64,000 bases of DNA, taken from positions 310,001 through 374,000 of the forward strand of contig CAUWAG010000011.1 in the NCBI GenBank assembly GCA_963556695.1, written 5' to 3'. Below the pieces are notes generated by a model. The model searched no databases and had not been told where the DNA came from. It worked only from the letters and a program-made list of their open reading frames with translations. The DNA comes from Anthostomella pinea. Taxonomy: Eukaryota > Ascomycota > Sordariomycetes > Xylariales > Xylariaceae. This document shows positions 33,543 through 44,823 of this stretch, in pieces (within the stretch, counting starts at the first letter, position 1; the number at the start of each line of letters is the position of its first letter). A program made the translations under genes and the position numbers.

Positions 33543-36500
33543 GCAGAGGTTGTAGCAAGCCGGCTGGCTTGAGACGGGAATTGCGGCCTCTGCCACATTC
33601 TGGGCAATGAGCACAATAGCGGTCTATAAAAGCACCCATACCTGGCCAGGAATAACGCTCTGCTACTAAAACACGCATCTTGTTCCGGCCAGGGTGTGCA
33701 CGGGAAGGCAGTCTGTGAATCTCATCACAAAGTTGTGTGCGTAGGTTCCCCTCATCAGGTACTATGAGGCGTCCCTCTTTCAACAATAAGCCATCAACAA
33801 GACTGTAACCTTGCTGACTATGTTTGGCTTTTTTCCGCTCAAGGAGTAGGGTCTCTGAAGAGCGGTTGGCTGTCAAGATGGCATCAATAAGCTGAACACC
33901 CTTTAGAGAACCGTCTGGGTCCTGGTTGTTGGCTTCCAAGGTGGCCACAATGGCACATACCAGGTTGTCCTCTGGACTAGGTGACGGGTCAGTCACAGGC
34001 AGGTGAACGGATCCATTGAATCTTTCAACAGATAGGAGGATCTGGCGGCGACTTTCATCCTTGATGGCCTTCTGTGTAGTCAGATCTACAGCTTTCCGTG
34101 ATAGAGTATCAGCTATCAGATTCTCTCTACCTGGACAGTAGGAGATGGTGAAGTCCAGGCCCGAGATATCCTCACTCCAGGCTGCTCGTCAAGCATTAAG
34201 CTGTCGCTTAGTGACGAAGTACTGGAGTGCCTGGTGATCTGTGAAAACAGGAAGGGGATGCTGAAGGGCAGTGAGCATGTGGTTCCATTCTCGCATGGCA
34301 TAGACAATTACCAGTAGTTCCTTATCATGTATGGGATAGTTGCACTCTATTATATTCATAGTTCGCGATAAATAGGCCACTGGATGCCAGTTGTCTTGTT
34401 CATCCTGTTAAGAGAGGGCTGTTGAGATTACGCCATCTGAAGCGTCTGTTTCCAACTTGGTAAGAGCTGTTTCCTTAAAATGTGAGAACAAGGGAGCTAA
34501 GCATAGAGCATCCTTTAAGTTATTAAAGGCTCTCTGTTATTCCTTGGTCTATAAGTACTTAATTGTCACAATAAGACGGTAAAAAGGTTTAATTATCCTG
34601 TTAAAACTGTCTATGAATTGCCAATAGAAGTTACAGAATCCCAAAAAAGACTATAATTCTTTAACAGTCCTAGGTTCTTCCCAGTCCCTCACGGCGGCAA
34701 TCTTGGCTTGATCAACTGATATGCCACTGATTGATATTATATATCCCAGGAATTTTGTTGATATGACAGCAAACTCACTCTTTTTGATATCAGCCTGGAG
34801 GCCAGCTTCCCGGAACTTCTGGAGGACCTTGCGGACATGGTCCCAGTATTCCAATGGGTCTGTAGTGAAGATCAGAATATCGTCCATATAGGCTGTACAG
34901 AACTCGTCCAGATATGGGAACAAGGTCTTGTTGATATACCGCTAAAAGGTACTTAGGCCGTTGCAAAGTCCAAAGGGGAGCACCTTGTACTTGTACTGGC
35001 CAAAGCGCGTGCGGAAGGTCGTGAGATCCTCAGAGGCTGGATCCATGCGGATTCAGTGGAAAGCCGCCCTGATATCCAGCTTAGTAAACAGCTTAGCGCA
35101 AGATAGACGTTCCAAAGTTTCACTGATTAGTGGCAGCGGGTAACGGTCCTTTTTTGACTGAGCATTGAGCTTGCGGTAGTCAATACAGAAACGCAAGCCT
35201 CTATTTGGCTTTTTGGCAAAGAGAACAGAAGACCCATACTCTACTTTGTTGGAAACAATCCATTCTTTACACAAGTGTTCTGTCAGATATTGCTTGAAGG
35301 CAATAAGGTGGTCGGCCTTCATGCTATATAAGGGGTGCAGACAAAGAGTCTTGGCCCCTGGCTTGAGCTTGATCTTGTGGTCAATATCCTTGCAGAAAAG
35401 GGGTAGCTCATTATTTTCTGTCTTAAAAAATATATCCATAAAATCTTGTGCCTCTGGGGGAAGCCTGCTGCGTAACAGGTACTGAGTCTCTGAGTCCTCT
35501 TTATCAATAGAGTAATCAATGGCTTGATCAAGCTCATATACTGAAAAAGAGAACACATTTCCGTAGCTGTGTCGTTGACATTGTCCCTTTTGACGGTGAC
35601 TAGTCCGTCTAAAAAAGGTACTGCCTGAGACTAGATGGATATCTGCACCCAAAGCGTTCACTATTGCGTCTTTTTTAACCTTGGGATGAACAGCCTGGCG
35701 TGAGGAAGTCTTTTATAAGGATGCTGGGTGGTCCCGTCCTGTTAGCTGGTCTTTCATAGCCTGCAAGGACTGATAATGGTCTCCTGCCCATGTAGCCAGC
35801 ACTTGGTGGCGATGTAGTATCTTCTTCGGGCGTTTCTCTTGATCTTCCCACTGTGACGGCCTGCACAGACCTTCCCACATGACAAGCGGATACTTCCCAA
35901 TAGAGAAAGGATCTGACCAAAGGATCCCCCTAAAGGGGCAACCTCCCACTGTACCTATCTCTCTCTCTCTCTCTTCCTTTCCTCTCTAGTCTTGATATTC
36001 TCGTCAATAGAGTAATAGCTGCTTGCTGCAGGCCACGTCCCAGCTCCCCAGTATGCTCGCCGTGACACCCACTATGAATCCCTGGAGAGCATGTCCTGCT
36101 GGGCCTGAGGATTGATAGCCCATTGCCTTAACCACTGGCGAGCTGGGTTGGTGATGTCAGTCTTCAAGTTGGTAAGGAAAGGTAGTTCTGGTGGGAAATA
36201 CAGGCAGTTCCGCCGGCAGTCTGATAGGAGGTTGTGAGCAGCCAAAAATTGCTTGCCAACAATAAGGTCAAAGTTCTTGCTGGGCCCAAACTCTGCTTCT
36301 TAGATGTCTTTGAGGGAGTTCCCATCATTGAGCCAAGGGGCTCATGATTGAACGGCTGCCTAAAAGATAAACCTCTGCTCCGGTATCAATCAAAACTTTC
36401 ATATACACTGTAATTCCATTCTATCAGATGGTTGCAGTTATCACAAAGGTACTGCCACCAATCAAGCCAGAGAGGTCTGATCGAAGTGATGGAATTTCAT

Positions 36501-37931
36501 GGGAGTGGTGAGCCAGTTGATTAATAGTATATTGGAGGCCTAGGTGAGAGACTTTCCCTAGGTCTTTGAGTTTTCTGACTCATTGTTAGAAATAACATCC
36601 TGGGTCAGACCAGAAGAGGCCTCATTTTCTTTTTTTAGAAAATGTACGTAAGGAGTTCTTTTGTCTGGACACTTGGGAGCGATATGGCCCTTTTTGCCAC
36701 ACAAGTAGCATATAATGCTTTCTGCCTTGTGGGGTGTGCGTGATCGGTCAATGTGCTTCCTTTTAGGGGCTGCAGAGAGACAGGGAGTCTTCTGATCAGG
36801 TGATGCTCTTGCTGGTTGGAAGGTAGTGTCAATCGCTTGGTTGGATCAAGCTTAGGTTGATAGGGTTCTGATGAACTGCTGGGGTTCAGATGCCACAGTG
36901 ATGGTATGGCGAGAGAAAGCTTTTAAAAAGCTTTAGCGCTGCTTCTTGACTCACTCAATCTCTGCAAGTTATTGAGTATTGTTAGAACAGATATTTCGAA
37001 ATTGATTAAAAGAAACATTAGAGTCAAGGTAAGAAGCCATCACTTGTATCCTTAAGGATAGTGTCAGCTTTCGGTTCAGTTCATACTTCCATTCTGTCCG
37101 GGACAGGCCTGCCTTGCTGACTAAGAGAACCCATGTGGAACAAAAGGAATAGAAGTCTTGGGACAGTTCCATCCATAGATCATGAAGCTGATCTCTGGCT
37201 TGAGCAGCTGTGTCAGAATTGCTATAAGAGGATCGGAGAAGGTCAAACATCTCTTTAATGATAGTAAGTGACTCGGCGTTCTCTTCAGAGATGAATGGTT
37301 CCAATGTTATAAATACATCACCTTTTATTAGCATATAAAGCCAGTCAAATTTTGATTCTTTTGTGATAAAGAGCCACCAGTTGGTCTGTAGCTTGCGTTA
37401 GGTACTGTTCTTCTATTGTTCAAAGGTTGGGCTTTAACCATCACTCAGCTTTGCAGGGCCTGCTAGCTTGATAGAATGACACATGGCACTTGAGGTTGAT
37501 GCCATAGAAGCTGGGGTCATTGTGTGTGTTGATGGCTCAGACCTCAGGATCCGGGTGTGTAGTTCGGTTTGCAGTCTGGCTAGCTGCTCTGGCGTAAGCG
37601 CATCCAGGTTGAAGAGCAAGGGGTCGTCTGATCGGCCCAGAGCACCGCTCATGATTGGTGCCATGGGCTGGGTCTGTGGGTCCTGGGATGTGATCCTGGA
37701 GGAAGATGGAGACGATGAAGCATTTGAGAGAGATTTGCTGTGGGTCAAAGCGGCCTTTGATTGCGTGTTTGGCTTGTTCTGGCCCCCTTGTGCCTTGGTT
37801 CTCTGTCTCTTTGGTTCTTTCTTTGGAGAAAGGTTATTGGTGTTGGGAAATGTTTGGATAGGTTGGGCTGGTCTTCCAGTCCCTTCAGAACTATGGTGAT
37901 ATTTTAGAATGATAATGGTACTCATCGTCAC
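33543..37931 (-). pseudogene. gypsy gag-pol of copy 3, degraded
   Basis: Gag-like sequence starts near 37931 (MTMSTIIILKYHHSSEG) with a Ser/Gln-rich linker and continues to about 36970. The zinc knuckle near 36715-36670 is intact (CYLCGKKGHIAPKC). The protease-RT linker and N-terminal RT are at 35661-35053; the RT active site AYMDDILIF is near 34880. RNase H is at 34380-34116 (NYPIHDKELLVIVYAMREW, FTDHQALQYF). The integrase zinc finger (YCAHCPECGRGR) lies near 33600. Frame breaks and the missing integrase core make it inactive. Confidence 0.87.
35852..36067 (+). repeat. gypsy solo LTR D, nested in copy 3
   Basis: A 216-bp LTR with a perfect CCCAC duplication (35847-35851 and 36068-36072), opposite in orientation to its host element. 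Confidence 0.93.
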
Positions 37932-38105
37932 AGTGTGTTGGACAGAATCAGTGGTAATAATAAGTGGGATAGTAAAGGGATAATAAAGTCTTGGGATAGG
38001 TAGGTGTTTGGAGACACTGCACCTGCCACTGCTAGAGGCAAAGCTCCTTACAGTGATAATCTGAAGACAAGGCTTCTGATCTGGTATGGATTAGTCTTGA
38101 TATTA

Positions 38106-38321
38106 TGTCACGGCGAGCATACTAAGGAGCTGGGACATAGCCTGCAGCAAGCAGCTATTACTCTATTAACGAGAATATCAAGACTAGAGAGGAAAGGAAG
38201 AGAGAGAGAGAGAGATAGGTACAGTGGGAGGTTGCCCCTTTAAGGGGATCCTCTGGTCAGATCCTTTCCCTATTGGGAAGTATCCGCTTGTCATGTGGGA
38301 AGGTCTGTACAGGCCGTCACA
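38106..38321 (-). repeat. gypsy LTR E (5' LTR of copy 3)
   Basis: Reverse-complement LTR from TGTCACGGCGAGCATAC to GGCCGTCACA. Confidence 0.92.
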
Positions 38322-39386
38322 GTAACTACATGCTAAACAAGCCCTAGATCTATCTACCAGAAACTGCCCCTAAAGATCCGGAAGATTTTCGCCTGTTAGT
38401 GCTTGACGGTCATGGCAGCCACTGCTCAGATGAGTTTATATATCTGTGTTATATAAATAACGTTTATCTGAGCTTTTTCCCTGCATATACAGTAAGTTAT
38501 ATACTAATTAGTAGTTATTTTGCTAAAAGAAGTAGTCTCACATCTTCCAGCCCCTGGATTTAACCATGTTCTTTGTGGTGAAAGCTGCCTACCGCCGCCT
38601 TATCAACCAGCTCGGTCAGTTGAACGATTCGGCGCCTATAGGCAAGCTACGGTTCCTCAGTTGCCTAGCTAAGGCCTGTGATGAAGCCACGGAGGCTATA
38701 GTGCGTTCAGGATGGCGTGCTGCCGGTCTTTGGCCTGTAAACTAACAGAAAACCCTCACGAATGAGCATGTGGTGAAGGCAGCAGAGATCCAAGCAGCAG
38801 CAGCTGCTATAATGAACCCTGAGACCACCCCTGAGGCACTGAAAGCCCCTAAATTAGGGCAGGATACAGCCCTGATACTATCATCAGTTGCTGAGACCCC
38901 TGAGCAGCGAGCAGGAGTCCGCGCGGTTACAAGAGCGTACAGTGAGATGGTGGTTGAGTTAGGGCTTATAAAGGAACTGTTGGAGGCAAAAGATAACAAA
39001 ATCGAGCGTTTATAGCCTAAAAAGCGCCATAAGGCACCCCAGAAAGAGCCTAAATAATGGCTATGGCGAATCAGGGACATTGTTGCTGAACAAATTGAGC
39101 ATACAGAGGCCGCACGAGTTGCTATAGAGGCACAGGCAGAGAAACGATGAGTTCTGCATGAAGTGCAGAACTTAGATATTGACAAATCAGAGAGATCTCT
39201 CTCTGAGAACTCTGCAGAGTAATTTTCAAAAGATTTGGAAGAATTTGAGCCTTATGATAATAAAGGGGTTGCTATTGATGAAGGGGATAATAGCGAGGAT
39301 GAAGAGGATGAGGAGCCCATTGTGGCCCGATCTTCACGCCGCTCAATCCGCCAACCCGCACGCTATCAGGAGAACAGTTAGTATTA
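38322..39386 (+). pseudogene. pogo-type transposase, C-terminal half
   Basis: The sequence next to LTR E encodes the second half of a DDE_1 transposase: RLLVLDGHGSH (catalytic Asp), SFFPAYT, then SHIFQPLDLTMF (third acidic residue). Between PAYT and SHIF lies a possible short intron (GTAAGT...AAGTAG). Then comes a helical tail, and an acidic stretch ends SSRRSIRQPARY. Stops fall after WPVN and at several later points. The N-terminal helix-turn-helix domains and left end are missing, apparently lost where gypsy copy 3 sits. A likely right end with repeated TGTCCCACATCTA lies at about 39493-39526. It is only distantly like the element at 25459-27679. Confidence 0.8.
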
Positions 39387-39492
39387 CTAAAAATTCCAGG
39401 AAAAGACAATTCTTTTGCTATAGTTACACAATTTATAACCACAATCATGATGGAGTTATGGGTGGGTGCAAGTGTGGCCTTTTGGTGTGAGA

Positions 39493-39526
39493 GGTGTCCC
39501 ACATCTAGGGCTGTCCCACATCTATG
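39493..39526. repeat. putative right end of the truncated pogo element
   Basis: TGTCCCACATCTA occurs twice in succession after the transposase tail. With the left end missing, it cannot be confirmed as a terminal repeat. Confidence 0.4.
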
Positions 39527-39793
39527 CCCCCGCCGTTACTGCTGATCGCTGCAACTCGCACGACGGTACACTTCCATAACATCGGTCAATATGCATAACG
39601 GCTAGACATGGAAACATCCTGATTGCGAAATCCTAGTCTACCATGCTCAGTCCCAAACCTCACTTTTATCAATAGTAATGAGCCCTAGAAGATAGGCGTC
39701 CGCCTCAGAATAGAAAGCCTTGTCCATGCAAACCCAAACCCAAACCCAAACCCAAGATTCGAGTCCATGTCCCAGTCATCCCATCATCCCCAT

Positions 39794-40165
39794 TCACACA
39801 TCCGGGTACATGCCCTTCACAAGCCCTTCCTCATCGATCCAGAACTTCTTGACAGGCGGCTTTCCGCCGCCCCGATTAAGCTCAGCCAGCGCCATAGATC
39901 CGCGGAACGACTGCAGAAGCGCCTGTATGAGGGTGTTCTTGAACGTCGCAAGATCAGCGGACCTAGCCCAGTCCTTGTTTACGTGGACCAGGGCGACGCT
40001 GTCCGGGGGCTGGTAGTACTTGGAGAGCGCGTCGCTCTGGCTCTTGCTCTTGCTCTTGCTCTTGGCTCTCTTGCCCGTCTCTGGGTGATTAAGTTGGACT
40101 TGGAGGTTGTTGTAGGGGTCTTCCGCGGGCGGTGGCTGTGGCGTTGGATGCGTTAGTAGGTCCAT
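39794..40165 (-). CDS. hypothetical protein (123 aa)
   Basis: The ATG at 40165 (CCATCCATGGACC) opens 123 codons. A Pro-rich start is followed by Lys/Ser repeats, then a better-ordered half (SVALVHVNKDWARSADLATF, SMALAELNRGGGKPPVKKFW). No family is recognised. It may be the last exon of a gene beginning at 40640, whose first exon ends near 40499; the intervening ~330 bp would be a long intron for a fungus. A CAAACC hexamer microsatellite (39729-39755) lies downstream. Confidence 0.45.
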   Translation of the reverse strand: MDLLTHPTPQPPPAEDPYNNLQVQLNHPETGKRAKSKSKSKSQSDALSKYYQPPDSVALVHVNKDWARSADLATFKNTLIQALLQSFRGSMALAELNRGGGKPPVKKFWIDEEGLVKGMYPDV

Positions 40166-40498
40166 GGATGGAAAGGTGGTATTGGGAAGAGTCTGTTATT
40201 GCTGGCCGTCCTGGATAGGGGTAGGTTTTCATTATGGCTTGGGCGCTCCGGAATAAATCTCAAACATGACCTGTTGATCCGGAGCTGCTTATATCAGGGT
40301 GCTCATTCCATCAATATGGGTACGTCATTGATATGTAAGTATAGATTGAAGCATGCCGGCTGGAGCTTTGATGAGGGTGACTGTAGGTGGAATGGATTGT
40401 ATGGGGAATGACTGTCTGTCCCGGCTGCGGGTGGTCTGGGCCACAGCACTCTACGATCCCATTCAAGATGCGTTCTATGGAATTGTTCTTTGCACATA

Positions 40499-40640
40499 CC
40501 TTCTGAAGATCGAGTCGGAACCTACCTTCCGAAGCCACGGTCTTCTGCTCCGTAGCTACACCCATGAGACTCTGCCACTTGTCGTCCTTGACCTCCTCGT
40601 TGAGCCAGTCCTCCAGCTTCTTGGCTTGTTTCTCGGCCAT
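40499..40640 (-). CDS. hypothetical first exon
   Basis: The ATG at 40640 (GTCAACATGGCC) opens a charged helical peptide: MAEKQAKKLEDWLNEEVKDD, then QSLMGVATEQKTVASEGRF. After LDLQK a GTATGT donor appears at 40498, and the frame beyond it loses coding character. It is probably exon 1 of the gene whose end is at 39794-40165, but the join could not be fixed. Function unknown. Confidence 0.4.
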
Positions 40641-41536
40641 GTTGACTACAGAACTAGAAACGCAGCAGAGGGCAGGTAGACAATGCTCCGACGACAGACG
40701 TGGAGATAAATAGGCTGTCGTAGACGCAGGACTCACTAGGCCATGTACAGGAGTGTCTGATACTCTGGCAAGAAGATACTCTGAAGAGAGTGTGAGACTG
40801 TGTTTCTGGAGATATGCCATCTTCATATACCCCTGAGAGTACTAGGTCGTTTGCTTCACCACGATTAATACAGTCATGGGGGACTCACGCATATCAGTCA
40901 GTGCAGAAATTCATCGAATCAGGTAAGAGGATAACCTTGCACGCAGCTTTGGTTTGTAGACTGCAAGCATATAGATGTTGCGTGACCAACACCTGCGCAG
41001 AAAAAGAAGGACGTCGACACTGTGCTCTCGAAAGCGTACATTTCGGGCTTGAAGACCCCCGTCTGTCTTCAGTGACTGATTCAAGATCAACTCCGTTGCC
41101 CTCCCCATCACTATCATCCTGATCATTATGATCGCCGTCCGTCACCATTAATCCTCGCGCCGTCGTCGTCCACGTCACGACCTGTTGCACTACTGCTGGA
41201 TGTTAATCTTCAATATCTCTTTCGGCAAGAGTTCTAGCACACTGACATCATCAACCTCAATATCGGCATTACTAACGCAATCACTGGCCGAGTCTGAGTC
41301 ATAGAGCCGACAGGCGACATACTACAACGTGTATGTGCCAAGTGCAAACCACCACATTTTCAACAGAAATTAAAAGGATGGGCGCAATGGTGACATTCAC
41401 AGGGCAGACCTAGGATCTCCTGCCGGCACCCTAACAATGGCATCGATATACTTTTGCTTTTTGAGTGTGCTTCCATTCCATGGCTTAGTTTTGCCGTTTC
41501 ACTAGCCGTGGTATCAACCATCGTCTAAACTATCCT
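40641..41536. other. intergenic, no supported gene
   Basis: Upstream region of the 40640 gene and left flank of the LINE. No recognisable coding sequence. Confidence 0.4.
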
Positions 41537-41552
41537 CTCAGCGTCTCAGGTG
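41537..41552. repeat. LINE target-site duplication, left copy
   Basis: CTCAGCGTCTCAGGTG, identical to 42695-42710. Confidence 0.88.
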
Positions 41553-42694
41553 ATGATGATGATGATGATGATGATTGTATTTAACATGGGGGATTGCTCC
41601 TCAGTAGTGCAAACCACGCCTCCCAGAGCCTCTGCATCGCAGGGTTGTGGAGGTATCAAGATAATAAGTACAGTCAGTCCTGCTCACGAGCCCATATCCG
41701 TTATTGCGGCGGTATGACTTTGGGTTTATCCATCTGGTCTTTCAAGAACAGCTATTTATCAGGGACAGATTGATAAAAAGAACTTGCTCTTCTCTACGAA
41801 TTTTGCCCATTCTGTGCTCTTCTCCCCTAAGTACTGTAAACAGGCTGTCCTAAACAAGTACCTAGGCAGCAGTCAGTTTTTTCCAAGTCTCTTACAAAGG
41901 AAAATATGCTATGGTGTTTTCTTCTTACCGCAGCTGCAATGATCATTCGAGTCTGTATACCCAAAGCGTTCATGATATCTAGCAAAGTCGCTATGTACAG
42001 ATCTGGCTGCTAAAAGTCTGTATAAAATGCTCCTTTCAAAAGATATAAGGTCTCTTTTAGTTACTGTATATGAGTATACTTCTTGATATCTAGATTCTGA
42101 TTGGTCTTTCCACCATTAATCGAATCCTCTCTTGTTCTTTTTTTTGAGATCTCTCTTTATGCAAGAGATTATAAGAAAGTTTATTCTGTCCGTTTCTAAC
42201 ATGGTACCCTCTTTTGCTAGTATATTAGCAGCTTTATTGTTATTAATATCTCTGTATCCAGGAATCCATTTGACAGTCATTCCAGGAATGTGTGCTGTGG
42301 CAAGTTCTTGGAATCGTAGAAAAATGATCTGTGATGTCTCGGGTGGAGTCCCATTAAGCCCATCTACCACTGACGTGTTGTCCAGGCAGACATATAGCCG
42401 TTTTCTGTGTCCAATTGCCCTGGCTGCTGCGAGACCTTGGAGAGCACTATGGACTTTAATATCTATTACTTCTGTTTAAAGAAGTCTGCCTTTTCCCTGA
42501 TATACTTCTTGTGTAGTGTTGCGTTTTCCTGATGGTGTAACCCCATCCAGTGCGGGTTGTGCCTTGGTCGTCCCACTGTGAGCCATCCGAGTAGATGACA
42601 AGGTCAGTGTTCATATTTCTCTCCCGTAACCATTGCTTGAAGAGCTCTGTTTCTCTGTCTTTATCCTTACGGACTGGGGGCTTTTTCCATGATG
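41553..42694 (-). mobile_element. 5'-truncated LINE (fungal RNase H-bearing)
   Basis: A non-LTR element inserted on the minus strand and flanked by a perfect 16-bp duplication CTCAGCGTCTCAGGTG (41537-41552 and 42695-42710). Its 3' end is a trinucleotide tract (ATC/GAT at 41553-41574) instead of poly-A. Only the RNase H domain and C-terminus remain, as usual for 5'-truncated LINE copies. Confidence 0.88.
41860..42660 (-). pseudogene. LINE ORF2 C-terminus: RNase H and Cys-rich tail
   Basis: In successive frames the minus strand reads NTDLVIYSDGSQW and CLDNTSVVDGLNG, then VKWIPGYRDI. After that comes NNKAANILAKEG, where RNase H has GNEAAD; both the Glu and Asp are replaced (Lys, Asn) by G-to-A changes. 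Further on is DFARYHERFGYTD with a Cys-rich tail HCSCGKKKTPYHIFLCK, typical of the C-terminus of fungal LINE proteins. Stops and frameshifts interrupt it. Confidence 0.82.
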
Positions 42695-42710
42695 CTCAGC
42701 GTCTCAGGTG
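42695..42710. repeat. LINE target-site duplication, right copy
   Basis: CTCAGCGTCTCAGGTG. A 65-codon minus-strand open frame beginning at ATG 42861 runs into the LINE here; without the insertion it would end a few codons later. Confidence 0.88.
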
Positions 42711-43969
42711 TGACATTTCGACTGCCGGACTTTCCATGGGGTAGCTCCTCAGTGACACCTTCGACACCGTGGGCAGGATGAAGAACCGGTGTCATCGTGT
42801 CGGGACAGCACGTGCAAATGACGATTGCGTTGAGTTCACAGCCGCGGTGCTGGGAGGCCATCCTGACAAATGAGGTCCTCGAAGCGTATACAGTACTCGC
42901 ACAAATGTGTGTTGAAACTCCCGGTTTTCGTCGTGTTAAATAGGCGACATCGCCAGCGTCAACATTACCACCACGACCGAGACCCCTTTCCGTTGGATAT
43001 TCCGAGTACTCGAAGTTGCCACCGCGCTGGTTTGACGAGGCGGGCTTTTGCTTTGCGCGGAAGGTATCTCAATGTCAACAGACGCGGCGATGGGGCTGCG
43101 GTTGATAACCTAGTAGATCGTCTAGTTGACATAGAACAGCCTACTTGCCAGGCGTCAACGTTGTTGATTAGTAGGGGTATCGTACTCTCTATCATCGCAC
43201 ACGTTGAGAAATGTCTAACCTAGTACGAGCCCGAGTCAACTTTCTTTCTTGCTCTACTTCAGCTGTGTAGGTACCTCGAGCATAGGGGTAAACGCATTCC
43301 CCGCCCCGCCCCCGTAACTCGGTGACAATGACGACTGCTTGGTCACACTGTCTCCCGCCAGCACCTCGCTGCCATCAACTGAGACTGAAAAAAACGGATG
43401 GGAGCTAGGCCGTTGTACCATCGTCGTCCGTTAGTGAATAGGAATAGGAGGCCGAGCCGCTACTATACCGCCTGCTACATATCGCGCTATGTCACTGTGG
43501 TTCAACCATGCATTGTACACAAGTAAAGCTTATACATATCTAAACCCACTTTCCGATGATTCAGCCAGCCTTCATTCTGCGGTTGCCTCGCCGGCACCTA
43601 TATACCTACATCAGCATCATAGCATCATAGCATCATAGCATTATAGCATCATAGTATCATAGTATCACTTCACAGTAGATATATCTAATGAAGACGCCCG
43701 TAACCCATCCGCACTGCCCATCCACACAGCCCTCTCATGGCGCGACAGTGCCAGCGTTACAACCAAGGAATCCTACCCTCACCCTACCTGACATTGAACG
43801 TTAAAGACCACACCACGGCCAAAACTCAAATTTTATTTGGGTCTTCGCCCCCAAATTCGTTCGTTGCTCAGCCACCAACCTCGTGTACAGTAGACAGGTG
43901 GTTAGACCCAACAGCCCAACAGCCCAACGGCCTAACCGCGCCGCGCCCCAGACGTACAGTACAGCCAGC
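42711..43969. other. intergenic with a short tandem repeat
   Basis: Short open frames only (42861-42667 minus; 42870-43223 plus), none recognised. An 8-bp tandem repeat, unit GCATCATA with about seven copies, lies at 43613-43667. Confidence 0.4.
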
Positions 43970-43971
43970 TA

Positions 43972-44187
43972 CACTCAGCCCTCATAAGTCTCCGTACGCG
44001 CATGTTGGCAAGATCCTATTACTGGTAGGATAGTTGGAAATATTGGAATAAGCATACAGTCATAGGCAGATTTTGTTTGATACAATATAGTTAGTGCTTA
44101 TTCCGGTATGCTTATTCCAATTCGATAGATTTATCGTTGTTTGCTGAGACGGGTGGTGGAGGTACGGAGACTTATAAGGATTCAGTG
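43972..44187. mobile_element. MITE, copy 1 (216 bp, TA-flanked)
   Basis: Terminal inverted repeats start CACTCAGCCCTCATAAGTC and, at the other end inverted, CACTGAATCCTTATAAGTC. Both then read TCCGTAC. TA flanks both sides (43970-43971, 44188-44189). The interior has GGAATAAGCAT...TGCTTATTCC. No coding capacity. A second copy is at 49371-49577. Confidence 0.85.
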
Positions 44188-44823
44188 TAGCCAGCCAACA
44201 CCGTCAGTAGAGAACCATACATAGCAGCCGCCAGCGCCACAAGGCACAGGGCGACCGGTCAGTCCCTCCGACAGCGGCTGTGTTGGGTCCTTCCGGTTGG
44301 TTGGCTGGGCCGTCGGGTTGGGCAGGCTGCGACTGGGAGGGGCCAGGGAAGGGGCTCATGTGATCCTCCGGCCCGAGCTCGACCACGACGCGCGCGGCTA
44401 GCTGGGCAATGTGGCCGGCCCATGGTCACGACCCGGGCCCCGTTCCAACGTTGCTTCTTGTTTTGATGGATTGGAGGAGATGGCGTCATTCCAAAGATAG
44501 GTACATGTAGCAGAGTGTCTGTTGGAAGGTGCGACAGTGTCAGGAATCCATTGTATCCACGTCTCGCTAGCCTGGAGATTCCCAGCTCTCCACCATCCTT
44601 ACCAGTACCAATCAAATCAAACCAGGTCGAGAACTACGAATACAAAACCCAGTGCGTGGACCACCAGTCCTTCTATCTTCCAGTGTTGACCCTCTCTATC
44701 GCTTCTCGCTCTTCGTCCCCTCGTCGCGGCTCTCTATCTATTCTGGCTCTTCGTCCCCTCATAGCAGGTCCATCTACGTTCCATATCACACCCCACCGTT
44801 CTCTCAGAGCCTAAGGTCCGTCA
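44188..44823. other. intergenic, no supported gene
   Basis: GC-rich stretch with overlapping open frames on both strands, none recognised. It probably includes the promoter of the gene at 44824. Confidence 0.4.

Larger units (their letters stand above)
33543..38321 (-). mobile_element. Ty3/gypsy chromovirus, copy 3 (5' part, 3' truncated)
   Basis: It runs right to left from 5' LTR E (38106-38321) through gag, zinc knuckle, protease, RT, RNase H and the integrase zinc finger. It stops at about 33543, where similarity to copy 1 ends abruptly (AACCTCTGC, then unrelated AT-rich sequence). The rest of integrase and the 3' LTR are absent. A solo LTR of the same family is inserted at 35852-36067. 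Confidence 0.92.

Noticed and set aside
39720..39760. (CAAACC)n tract considered as a telomere-like repeat
   Set aside because: The unit is CAAACC, not CCCTAA; treated as a simple microsatellite.
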